In this document: positions 17,353 through 24,463 of the stretch, in pieces
Numbering within the stretch: the stretch's first letter is position 1
Layout: every line of letters starts with the position of its first letter
Made by a program: the position numbers and the translations under genes
The notes under the pieces: generated by a model
Databases searched by the model: none
Told to the model about the DNA's origin: nothing
The model's input: the letters and a program-made list of their open reading frames with translations, nothing else
DNA from: Actinomycetes bacterium
Lineage (GTDB): Bacteria > Actinomycetota > Thermoleophilia > BMS3ABIN01
Length of the DNA stretch: 64,000 bases
Assembly (NCBI GenBank): GCA_021791195.1
Contig: JAJYXB010000007.1
Span: forward strand, 1-64,000
Direction: 5' to 3'

Positions 17353-18771
17353 ATGATGATATTCAGAAGAACAAAGATCGTGGCGACTCTCGGTCCCGCC
17401 ACTGCGGGTGAGATTCAGATCAAGGCGCTGGTCGAAGCCGGGATGGACGCCGTACGGCTGAATTTTTCTCACGGCAGCCACGAGGAATACGCGCGCCTGC
17501 TGGGGATCGTGCGCGCGGTGTCGGCTGAAGCCGGTAAACCACTGGCGGTGATCGCGGACCTGCAGGGGCCGAAAATACGGGTCGGCGAGATGCCTCCTGA
17601 AGGAGTGAAGCTGGTACGCGGCCAGCAGCTGTCCGTGACTCCCAGCCGGGTCACGGGCACGGCCGGGCAGATCCCGGTGGTTTATTCAGGGCTGGACAGC
17701 ATAGCCAAGGCTGGCAGCCGCATCCTTATCGATGACGGCAAGATCGTGCTGAAAGTGCTCCGGCAGGAGGATGGTGCGCTGGTATGCCGGGTCATGTCCG
17801 GAGGCTTGCTGACCTCGCGCAAGGGTGTGAACTTTCCCGGGGCGACGATCGCGGCGCCCAGCCTGACGGCCAAGGACCGCCAGGACCTGGAATTCGCGTT
17901 GCAAGCCGGCAGCGATTACATCGCCCTGTCGTTCGTGCGCGAGGCGGCCGACATCGAGGCGCTGCGCAGCCTGATCGTGGAACTGACCGACCGGCCGGTG
18001 AAGATCATCGCCAAGATCGAGAAGCGCGAAGCGATCCGCAACATCGGCGCCATCATCAACGCGGCGGACGCCATCATGGTGGCCCGCGGCGACCTGGGGG
18101 TTGAGATCGCACCGGAGCGGGTGCCGTACTGGCAGAAGGAGATCATCCGCCGCGCGACGGATAACGCCAGGCTGGTGATCACGGCCACGCAGATGCTCGA
18201 ATCGATGATCACCAGCCCGACACCGACCCGGGCCGAGGCCAGCGACGTCGCCAACGCCGTATACGACGGCACCGATGCGGTGATGCTCTCCGGCGAAACC
18301 GCGGTGGGCAAGTATCCGGCGCGGGCGGTGGCCACCATGCACCGCATCGCCCGCACTGTGGAAGCTTCGCTGGGCAAGAGAAAAGTAGACAAGCGTTCCT
18401 CCGGCGGCTCGGTGACGCGGGCTATCAGCGCCGCCGCCTGCGAGCTGGCCGGCGATCTGGATGTGGCCGCCATCGTTACGCCCACCAGTTCCGGCACCAC
18501 GCCCGTCGAGGTGGCCAAGCACCGCCCCGGCTCGCCGATAGTCGCCGTGAGCCCCGACATGAACGTCGTTAACCAGCTGGCGCTCGCCTGGGGAGTGAAA
18601 CCGCAGCTGATAACTCCCGCCCGCGATACCGACGACACGTTCTCCAAGGCGATCAGCGCCGCCGAAGCCAGCGGACTGGTCAGCCCGGGGAGGATGATTG
18701 TGATCACGGCTGGCATCAGGGTCAATGAGCCAGGCACCACAAACCTGATCAAGGTTCAATGGATCGAGTAG
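17353..18771 (+). CDS. pyk: Pyruvate kinase
   Basis: This glycolytic enzyme converts PEP and ADP to pyruvate and ATP. The N-terminus FRRTKIVATLGPA, substrate loop VRLNFSHGSHEEY, LQGPKIRVG, the signature AKIEKREAIRNI with MVARGDLGVE, and ATQMLESMI are all present. The product is about 472 residues, the size of the basic family form without the extra C-terminal PEP-utiliser domain. Of several in-frame starts (17302, 17338, 17353, 17356), the ATG pair at 17353/17356 fits best because AAGGGG precedes it and homologues begin right before RRTKIVATLGP. The following genes divIC, DUF501 and ppx run in the same direction. Confidence 0.95.
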   Translation: MMIFRRTKIVATLGPATAGEIQIKALVEAGMDAVRLNFSHGSHEEYARLLGIVRAVSAEAGKPLAVIADLQGPKIRVGEMPPEGVKLVRGQQLSVTPSRVTGTAGQIPVVYSGLDSIAKAGSRILIDDGKIVLKVLRQEDGALVCRVMSGGLLTSRKGVNFPGATIAAPSLTAKDRQDLEFALQAGSDYIALSFVREAADIEALRSLIVELTDRPVKIIAKIEKREAIRNIGAIINAADAIMVARGDLGVEIAPERVPYWQKEIIRRATDNARLVITATQMLESMITSPTPTRAEASDVANAVYDGTDAVMLSGETAVGKYPARAVATMHRIARTVEASLGKRKVDKRSSGGSVTRAISAAACELAGDLDVAAIVTPTSSGTTPVEVAKHRPGSPIVAVSPDMNVVNQLALAWGVKPQLITPARDTDDTFSKAISAAEASGLVSPGRMIVITAGIRVNEPGTTNLIKVQWIE

Positions 18772-18877
18772 CGATCCGCTGCGGCTGGCGTACTGGCGCG
18801 ACTTTGCATGCGGCAGACCTGCTGCCGGCAGCAGAAGCGGCAAAAAAATGAAGGGGTGAGGACGGCGGCGGCGAAAA

Positions 18878-19306
18878 ATGCTTAGAAGGAAAACGGATTT
18901 GACAGCCAGAGCAGCCACAACAAGGAGATTTGCATTCGTCACCCGCCGCCGCGGTCTCTGGCGGCTGGGCATGCTCGCCGTGATCCTGATAATCGCCGCC
19001 GGCTATATTTCACCGGTAATGGCCATCTACAGCCGGAGCAACGATATCAAGCAGGAACAGGCGGAAGCTTCCCGGCTTCAGCAGAAACACGATTCGCTGC
19101 AGGTGGAACGCGACCGGCTCCAGACCAACTCGTACGTGGAAGAGGTGGCCCGTCGCGACCTGGGCCTCATCCGGCCCGGAGAGCAGCCATATGTGGTCCG
19201 CGATCTTGGTGCCGCGAGCAGCACGCCGGCGAAAGCCCCCGCCGCTCCCGCACCGAAATCGTTGCTCGGGCGGGTGCTGGACGACCTGAAGTCGCTTCTG
19301 CCCTGA
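18878..19306 (+). CDS. Septum formation initiator, DivIC/FtsB-like
   Basis: This 142-residue bitopic membrane protein has a basic N-terminal tail and one transmembrane helix (about 32-50). A periplasmic coiled coil (about 55-90, EQAEASRLQQKHDSLQVERDRLQ) leads to the family motif YVEEVARRDLGLIRPGE, and a Pro/Ala tail follows. DivIC/FtsB links early and late divisome proteins. In actinobacteria it usually sits between eno and the DUF501 gene; here pyk occupies the eno position. The DUF501 gene starts one base after its stop. Confidence 0.85.
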   Translation: MLRRKTDLTARAATTRRFAFVTRRRGLWRLGMLAVILIIAAGYISPVMAIYSRSNDIKQEQAEASRLQQKHDSLQVERDRLQTNSYVEEVARRDLGLIRPGEQPYVVRDLGAASSTPAKAPAAPAPKSLLGRVLDDLKSLLP

Positions 19307-19307
19307 C

Positions 19308-19835
19308 GTGCCGGAGGGACCGACTCCGCTTCAGCTCCGCCTTGCCGTCGCCGGACAGCTCGGCCGTCCGCCCGCGATAGAATTCGAGATCGTCGTGTCA
19401 TGCCGCTACGGCTGGCCTGCTGTCATCAAGAACTCGTCAGTCGACGCGGGGGGGAATCCCAATCCCAATCTCTATTATCTGAGTTGTCCGTATCTGCGCC
19501 GCGAGATATCCCGGCTGGAGGACCGGGGTGAGATTACGCGCCTGCAGGAGCGGCTGACCGCTGATGCTGCCCTGGCGGAATCCGTCCGGGCGGCGCAACG
19601 GCGTCATGAAGCCGAGTGGGAGGCGGAAGCCGGTGGCCCCATCAAGCCGGCGCCTCCAGGACCCCGCATCGCCGCCGCCTCCGGCGACCTCCTGTTAAAA
19701 TGCCTGCATGCGCAGTTTGCCTATTATCTCGTCCACCGTGATTACGCGATCGGCGGGTTGATCGCGGGCGAACTTGCGGACATCTGGTGCGGCGACGAAC
19801 GCTGCCGCCACTACCTCCGCGAGCCGGAGAAATAA
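19308..19835 (+). CDS. DUF501 family protein
   Basis: The 175 residues match DUF501, a family of unknown function largely restricted to actinobacteria. Its motifs are a cysteine-containing core around NPNLYYLSCPYLRREISRLED, and HAQFAYYLVHRDYAIGG with C-G-D-E-R-C-R-H near the end. The Cys and His residues hint at metal binding but this is not shown. It starts with GTG one base after the DivIC gene and is followed 14 bases later by ppx, the common actinobacterial order. Confidence 0.85.
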   Translation: MPEGPTPLQLRLAVAGQLGRPPAIEFEIVVSCRYGWPAVIKNSSVDAGGNPNPNLYYLSCPYLRREISRLEDRGEITRLQERLTADAALAESVRAAQRRHEAEWEAEAGGPIKPAPPGPRIAAASGDLLLKCLHAQFAYYLVHRDYAIGGLIAGELADIWCGDERCRHYLREPEK

Positions 19836-19849
19836 CACAAAAAGTAATT

Positions 19850-20761
19850 ATGACAATTGTTGCGATCATCGACACCGGCACCAATTCCACCCGCATGCTG
19901 GTCGCCAGAAGAGCCGGGAATGAGCTGGATGAGCTGGCGCGGCTGACTACGGTGACCAGGCTGGGGGAGGGGGTTGACGCGGCCGGCCGGCTGGGGGCGG
20001 CGGCGCGCGAGCGCGTCAGCCGCTGTGTGGATGAATATGCCGAGATCATCGCCGCCCATGGCGTGGAAAATACGCTGATGCTGGCAACCAGTTCGGTGCG
20101 GGATTCCTCTGATGGGGAGGAGTTCCTGGCGCAGCTTGCCCGGCAGCACGGTTTTTCATGCGGGATACTGCCAGGAAAGGAAGAGGCGCGGCTCAGCTTT
20201 TTAGGCGCCACACTGGGCCTGGGACATGCTTCCGGAAGAATCATGCTGGTCGATATCGGCGGCGGCAGCACGGAGATCGCATGTGGCGTCCGCGGCCGTA
20301 TCGATTACGCGCGCAGCCTGCGCCTGGGGTGCGTCCGCATCAGCGAGCGGTTTTTCCGCGAGGATCCGCCGGCGGCAACCGAGCTTGCCGGCGCTGCCAG
20401 CCAAATCGATGCAACGCTGGCCTCCGGGATAGAACGCGGGCGTCTTGGCGCTGTCGACCTGGCGGTCGCGGTAGCCGGCACGGTTACTACGCTGGCAGCG
20501 ATCGATCTGGAGCTGCAGCGATACGACCGCGACGCGGTGCACGGGCATGTTCTTGACCGGCAGGCGGTGGACGGCATGCTGGAGCGCCTGGCACGGATGG
20601 ATTTTTCACAGCGGCTGGCGATCGCGACGGTAGGGGAGGGGCGGGCGGACGTGATCGTCGGCGGGGCGCTGATCGCGTCCAGGGTGATGGAATACACCGG
20701 CGTATCGAGCCTGACCGTCAGTGAAACCGATATCATGGACGCAGCGGCGCTGGAACTCTAG
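19850..20761 (+). CDS. ppx: Exopolyphosphatase / guanosine pentaphosphate phosphohydrolase
   Basis: This 303-residue member of the Ppx/GppA branch of the sugar kinase-actin fold hydrolyses polyphosphate or pppGpp. Nucleotide-binding motifs are AIIDTGTNSTRMLVA at the N-terminus and MLVDIGGGSTEIACG in the middle. AVAGTVTTLAAIDLEL and ERADVIVGGALI-like elements follow. The start is placed at ATG 19850 because the motif begins there; the open frame extends 21 codons upstream into DUF501. The short length (no HD domain) fits the actinobacterial Ppx1/2 form. Confidence 0.88.
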   Translation: MTIVAIIDTGTNSTRMLVARRAGNELDELARLTTVTRLGEGVDAAGRLGAAARERVSRCVDEYAEIIAAHGVENTLMLATSSVRDSSDGEEFLAQLARQHGFSCGILPGKEEARLSFLGATLGLGHASGRIMLVDIGGGSTEIACGVRGRIDYARSLRLGCVRISERFFREDPPAATELAGAASQIDATLASGIERGRLGAVDLAVAVAGTVTTLAAIDLELQRYDRDAVHGHVLDRQAVDGMLERLARMDFSQRLAIATVGEGRADVIVGGALIASRVMEYTGVSSLTVSETDIMDAAALEL

Positions 20762-20860
20762 GCGAGGCTGGACGGACGGCTTTTCGGCGGCGCTTCGGAT
20801 AGATAGAATGCATATGCGGGAATGCACTGGCAGGCAGCTGGCGGAGCAAACCGCGAGCCG

Positions 20861-20947
20861 GCCCGAGTGGTGGAACTGGTAGACACAAGGGACTTAAAAT
20901 CCCTCGCCCTTACGGGTGTGTGGGTTCGATTCCCACCTCGGGCACCA
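20861..20947 (+). tRNA. tRNA-Leu (UAA)
   Basis: It is a complete class II tRNA with acceptor stem GCCCGAG/CTCGGGC, discriminator A and encoded CCA. The anticodon stem AGGGA/TCCCT closes the loop CTTAAAA (anticodon TAA at 20895-20897). It has a long variable arm (CGCCCTTACGGGTG) and T loop GTTCGATTC. The long variable arm and the anticodon both assign leucine. Confidence 0.97.
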
Positions 20948-20949
20948 AT

Positions 20950-21372
20950 TCAGGCCTGCGGCGTCCTTTCGCGTCCGGCGCCGGCATGCTTCACCAGCAA
21001 GACGGCTGTGCCGCAGTCGCTGGTCTCAACATCCACCTTGTCCATGAGGCTGCCCATGATGCCGAAGCCAAGGCCCTCGGATGGCGGCGGTGGCAACGGC
21101 ATTCCATGGCCACGGTCCAGGACTTCCACCTTGAAATCTCCCTGCCCGTCAAAGCAGGAAATCTCGATGGTGCGTTCCTGGCGGTCGGTGCTTTCGAAAT
21201 ATGCGTGCCTGACTACGTTGGTCGAAGCCTCGGAAAGCGCGACTTTGATGTCGGCGATGCTGTCTTCTTCGAAGCCGAGATTCTGGGCCGCGGCGGAGAC
21301 AACCAGACGCACCAGCGAAAGGTACTCAGCTTTGGCTGGTACGATCAGATTAAGGACTTTTCTATCGGTCAT
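20950..21372 (-). CDS. RsbW-like anti-sigma factor / serine kinase
   Basis: This 140-residue GHKL ATPase resembles RsbW/SpoIIAB. The N box is ALSEASTNVVRHAY, G1 VLDRGHGMP and G2 GLGFGIMGSLMDKV. Such proteins hold a SigB/SigF-type sigma factor inactive and phosphorylate an anti-anti-sigma partner. The ATG at 21372 is chosen for its AGGTG site; a GTG three codons earlier directly follows the sigma stop. It is co-transcribed downstream of the sigma gene. No anti-anti-sigma (STAS) gene is in this operon. Confidence 0.85.
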   Translation of the reverse strand: MTDRKVLNLIVPAKAEYLSLVRLVVSAAAQNLGFEEDSIADIKVALSEASTNVVRHAYFESTDRQERTIEISCFDGQGDFKVEVLDRGHGMPLPPPPSEGLGFGIMGSLMDKVDVETSDCGTAVLLVKHAGAGRERTPQA

Positions 21373-21381
21373 CTCTTTCAC

Positions 21382-22152
21382 CTATAAAGTTTCTTTGGGC
21401 ATAGTCAGGTTCTGTCTCAACGATTGCAGCGTCCGCCGCAGCAGCCGGGAAACATGCATCTGCGAAATGCCAAGCTGGTTTGCGATCTCGGTCTGGCTCA
21501 GACCCTCCACGAACCGCAGATAAAGCAGATTCTGCTCCCGCGCGCTGAGGTCTGACATGGCTCCGGCCAGACTGAGCCGCTCGTCGAGTGTCTCCAGGGT
21601 TTTGTCCTCACCGCCAATGATGTCAAGCAAGGAAAGATCGCTGTCCTCAGCCGAGCTGGAGTTGAGCGACGCGACGGCAGAACTCTCGATACTCCCGAGG
21701 CCTTCGATCACGTCTTCTTCACTGATCCCCATCTCCTGTGAAATCTCTGCAACATTGGGAGACCTGCCATGCTCCTGTGAAAATCTCTGAACGGCGTTAT
21801 TAAGCGCATGGGCCCGCTCCCGCAACCCCCTCGGCAGCCTGATCGTTGAGGTCCTGTCCCGAAAGTACCGTTTCAGCTCTCCGACGATCGTAGGCACCGC
21901 ATAAGTAGTAAATTGCACGTTTCGGTCCGGGTCAAACCTGTCAATCGCTTTCAGCAGGCCCATCGAGGCTACCTGGACCAGGTCGTCCAGCGGTTCGCCG
22001 CGGTTCATGAAGCGTCGCGCCAGCGAATGCGACAGATCCAGATGCGCCCTCACCAGAATATTCTTGATCTTGGGATCGTGCGAACCCTTATAAATACGAA
22101 AGAGCGACTGGATCTCTTCCTTGCTCAGGGAGTTGTCGGACCGGCGCGTCAA
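21382..22152 (-). CDS. SigB/SigF/SigG-family alternative sigma factor
   Basis: This 256-residue sigma-70 family protein of group 3 has region 2 (GEPLDDLVQVASMGLLKAIDRFDPDRNVQFTTYA in part), region 3 (LPRGLRERAHALNNAVQ) and region 4 (LSAREQNLLYLRFVEGLSQTEIANQ). It recruits RNA polymerase to stress or developmental promoters. It starts with TTG at 22152, overlapping the stop of the upstream gene (TTGA), which implies translational coupling. The two flanking GHKL-type genes suggest control by partner switching. Confidence 0.9.
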   Translation of the reverse strand: MTRRSDNSLSKEEIQSLFRIYKGSHDPKIKNILVRAHLDLSHSLARRFMNRGEPLDDLVQVASMGLLKAIDRFDPDRNVQFTTYAVPTIVGELKRYFRDRTSTIRLPRGLRERAHALNNAVQRFSQEHGRSPNVAEISQEMGISEEDVIEGLGSIESSAVASLNSSSAEDSDLSLLDIIGGEDKTLETLDERLSLAGAMSDLSAREQNLLYLRFVEGLSQTEIANQLGISQMHVSRLLRRTLQSLRQNLTMPKETL

Positions 22153-22550
22153 GAAAGCTTCTGAGCGACGTTTTTCACCAGGATGATCTCAAATCCCCCC
22201 TGAGGGCTCGGTATCTCTTCAACGCGGTCCGCTACCTGCTCCAGGATGAAACGACTATAACGGTTGAGCTTGCTGTCGTTATCAAAAAGATCGCGTGAGA
22301 TGCCCTGTGTCACCACCTCGAGTCTGTCAGACAGGATCTGGAAGCGGAAACACAATGTTCCTTCCGGATTTGGTTCTGACAGATACAACCGGAAGAGCTC
22401 ATCCAGCGCCGTCTGCATGTCATCAGACTGATCCAGATTGAGTCCGGACTTGCTTGCCACCGCGGATACGGCCAGGCGAACGATCCCGGACATCCGGGTT
22501 TCCTGGGGAAGCTGCAGGCAGACAACATCAGCCAGTAGCTCGTCAGTCAA
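22149..22550 (-). CDS. Degenerate RsbW-like (GHKL-fold) regulator
   Basis: The 133 residues align in layout with the RsbW family (LPQETRMSGIVRLAVSAVASKSGL, then a helix MQTALDELFRLYL and FILEQVADRVEEI). The N box asparagine and both glycine boxes are missing, so ATP binding is unlikely. It is first in the operon, ahead of the sigma factor and the intact RsbW. It may be a non-catalytic sigma binder or a decoy partner of the kinase. A SigB-like promoter lies upstream. Confidence 0.65.
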   Translation of the reverse strand: MTDELLADVVCLQLPQETRMSGIVRLAVSAVASKSGLNLDQSDDMQTALDELFRLYLSEPNPEGTLCFRFQILSDRLEVVTQGISRDLFDNDSKLNRYSRFILEQVADRVEEIPSPQGGFEIILVKNVAQKLS

Positions 22551-22583
22551 AGGGGTACCTCCGAATTGGACAGCCTATGGCTT

Positions 22584-22608
22584 ATACCCGCTTGAACACC
22601 GTTCTAAC
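22584..22608 (-). promoter_or_regulatory. Candidate SigB/SigF-type promoter
   Basis: On the minus strand GTTAGA (22603-22608), a 13-base spacer and GGGTAT (22584-22589) resemble the GTTTAA-N12-15-GGGTAT class read by SigB-type sigma factors. It points at the operon encoding exactly such a sigma factor, so autoregulation is likely. Confidence 0.5.
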
Positions 22609-22714
22609 TCAAACGAATAGATTATAATAGTCAGATGGAAAAAGGGGAATGTTATAATAAGGTCAAATTACTTATAAATAACAAGGCGATTGCGCCTGGC
22701 GAAGAGGCATGCCG

Positions 22715-22990
22715 ATGACAGAACAAGAAAAAACGGATCGCTGCCGGCTCAACGAGATCAACGGTATCGATGCCTGGTGCACAGGGGATAAGTGCATTTA
22801 CTGGCGGCTGCTTGAGTCGCAGGATATCGAGGATGAAAACGAAATCGGTTGCGGCATCCAGCATTTTGGGTTGATCGACCAGCTGGAAGCAGATACGGCA
22901 AGTTGGCTGCTATCGATGAAGAAGCGGCTCGAGCAAATAACTCCGGAAACGGGGAAGGCAAGGATTCACTTCAAGCGTCGCGAAAAATAG
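22715..22990 (+). CDS. Small four-cysteine protein, hypothetical
   Basis: The 91 residues contain RCRLNE, WCTGDKCIYWRL and GCGIQHFGL, giving four or five cysteines in the first half with spacing that suggests a metal or Fe-S site. The rest is helical and charged. No family is recognised. ATG 22715 is preferred to the ATG at 22709 because GAAGAGG lies at proper distance. It diverges from the sigma operon and may share its stress control. Confidence 0.55.
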   Translation: MTEQEKTDRCRLNEINGIDAWCTGDKCIYWRLLESQDIEDENEIGCGIQHFGLIDQLEADTASWLLSMKKRLEQITPETGKARIHFKRREK

Positions 22991-23011
22991 AACAGTTTCA
23001 TTGTTTCATAG

Positions 23012-23060
23012 TTTACCGGTAAAAATTTTGGGTAAATTCCGGTTGAGGAGTAATAACTCC
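23012..23060. other. Two palindromes upstream of the DJ-1-like gene
   Basis: TTTACCGGTAAA (23012-23023) is a perfect 12-base palindrome. GGAGTAATAACTCC (23047-23060) is a perfect five-base-arm hairpin a few bases before the GTG start. The hairpin could mask or position the ribosome binding region, and the palindrome could be an operator. Confidence 0.4.
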
Positions 23061-23064
23061 CGGG

Positions 23065-23616
23065 GTGAGAAAAGTGAAACTGACAGCCAAGACAGTCGGC
23101 GTTATAGTGGCACCTGGATTTGACGACGGGCAAGTCATCAGGGTGACCGAGATCCTCAAGGGGATGGAAGCCCAGGTGCTGGTTATTTCCCTGGGGGACA
23201 CCGTTCCCGCGGGTGTGGCTGGCATGAGGGGGGCCCTGATCAAACCGGGGATCCAGATGTCCCGGTTGCATCCCGCAAACCTGGATGCCTTGATAATTCC
23301 CGGCGGAAACTCAACTGCCAGCATGCAGGCGGATTCCATGATGTTGACCCTGATTATGGAGATAGAGTCAATGGAAAAGCCGATTGGCGCCATCGGCAAC
23401 GGTGTGGTGGTACTGGCTTCTGCGGGTCAGGTGGCCAGCCGGCGTGTGACCGGTGACTATCGCATTAAGCCCGCCGTCGAGGAGGCGGGCGCCACTTATC
23501 TCGATCAGGCCCTGGTAGTCGATCACAACCTGGTCACAGCCCAGTCGGACAGGAACCTGGACCACTTTGTTGAAGCCATTGCCTTTCTGCTCCAGCCCGC
23601 AACCACTCTTCGCTGA
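23065..23616 (+). CDS. DJ-1/PfpI-family protein lacking the catalytic cysteine
   Basis: The 183 residues have the DJ-1/PfpI class I glutamine amidotransferase-like fold (GVIVAPGFDDGQVIRVTEIL, ALIIPGGNST). The nucleophile elbow, usually A-I-C-H-G, reads AIGNGVVVL here, so the reactive cysteine is glycine and the following histidine is asparagine. Protease, glyoxalase or deglycase activity by the family mechanism is therefore not expected. A conserved glutamate near the N-terminus is replaced too (FDDGQ). It may be a structural or ligand-binding member. The GTG at 23065 is used as start; a second GTG three codons on is possible. Confidence 0.75.
   Translation: MRKVKLTAKTVGVIVAPGFDDGQVIRVTEILKGMEAQVLVISLGDTVPAGVAGMRGALIKPGIQMSRLHPANLDALIIPGGNSTASMQADSMMLTLIMEIESMEKPIGAIGNGVVVLASAGQVASRRVTGDYRIKPAVEEAGATYLDQALVVDHNLVTAQSDRNLDHFVEAIAFLLQPATTLR
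23596..23616 (+). repeat. Short direct repeat, copy 1
   Basis: This 21-base unit starts CCCGCAACCACTCTT and includes the stop codon of the DJ-1-like gene. It recurs at 23642-23662 with one change, and its first nine bases recur at 23688-23696. Confidence 0.6.
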
Positions 23617-23641
23617 GGCAAGCCGCGGGGTCGTTGCGGAA

Positions 23642-23662
23642 CCCGCAACCACTCTTTGCTGA
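23642..23662 (+). repeat. Short direct repeat, copy 2
   Basis: It matches 23596-23616 at 20 of 21 positions and lies in the intergenic region before the response regulator gene. It probably arose by local duplication. Confidence 0.6.
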
Positions 23663-23761
23663 CGAAAAGCGCGCAACCGGCGCCCAACCCGCAACCTGGC
23701 TGCTATCGCGGCCGGAGCATTTCCACTATCAGAGTCCTTCGAGATATTGGTTTAAGTGAAC

Positions 23762-24463
23762 ATGTCCGCGAAAAAAATACTCGTAGTCGACGATGAAGCC
23801 AGCGTACGCAAGCTGGTGCGTTCATATCTGGAGCGTGATGGGTTCAGTGTGGTCGAGGCGGCCGATGGCGCCACGGCGCTGGAGACCGCGCGCCGGGAGC
23901 ATCCGGCCCTGGTAATCCTGGACCTGATGCTGCCCGAGGTGGAGGGGCTGGAGGTCTGCCGCGTCCTGCGCGCCGAATCCGATGTCTTCGTGTTGATGCT
24001 AACGGCAAAAACGGAGGAAACGGACAAACTGGTGGGGCTGGGTCTCGGCGCAGATGATTACCTGACCAAGCCGTTCAGCCCCCGGGAACTGGTGGCGCGG
24101 GTAAAGGCGATCCTGCGCCGCGCAGCCCCGGCGCCGGCCGCGGAGTCCGGGGCAGCGCTGACGGCGGGACCGATAACACTCGATGAGGCTCGGCGCGAGA
24201 CGGCGGTCGCCGGCAGACGGGTGGACCTGACCGCCCGGGAATTCGATATCCTGGCGCAGCTGATGAAGCGTCCAGGCATGGTCTTTACCCGCGAACATCT
24301 TCTGGAGCAGGTGTGGGGCTATAATTTTTACGGCGATCCGCGCGTGGTAGACGTGCACGTTGCCAGGCTGAGAAAAAAAATCGAAGCCGATCACACAAAT
24401 CCTGAGTTTATCAAAACGGTACGTGGAATCGGCTATAAGCTGGAAGTGGAAAAAGCAACATGA
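23762..24463 (+). CDS. OmpR/PhoB-family response regulator
   Basis: This 233-residue transcription factor has a receiver domain with acidic pocket VVDDE, phospho-acceptor Asp54 (VILDLMLPE), switch Thr and Lys (MLTAKTE, DDYLTKPFSPREL). The C-terminal winged helix (DLTAREFDILAQL, VWGYNFYGDPRVVDVHVARLR) is also typical. ATG 23762 is used; a GTG two codons upstream is possible. The stop overlaps the kinase ATG by four bases. Three TTCAC boxes at 11-base spacing before the next secreted-protein gene are its likely binding site. Confidence 0.92.
   Translation: MSAKKILVVDDEASVRKLVRSYLERDGFSVVEAADGATALETARREHPALVILDLMLPEVEGLEVCRVLRAESDVFVLMLTAKTEETDKLVGLGLGADDYLTKPFSPRELVARVKAILRRAAPAPAAESGAALTAGPITLDEARRETAVAGRRVDLTAREFDILAQLMKRPGMVFTREHLLEQVWGYNFYGDPRVVDVHVARLRKKIEADHTNPEFIKTVRGIGYKLEVEKAT

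Noticed and set aside
17686-18972. Open frame of 428 codons on the minus strand
   Set aside because: It is antisense to pyk with no recognisable domain.
23596-23696. CRISPR-like array
   Set aside because: There are only two full units, no palindromic repeat, no regular spacers and no cas genes.
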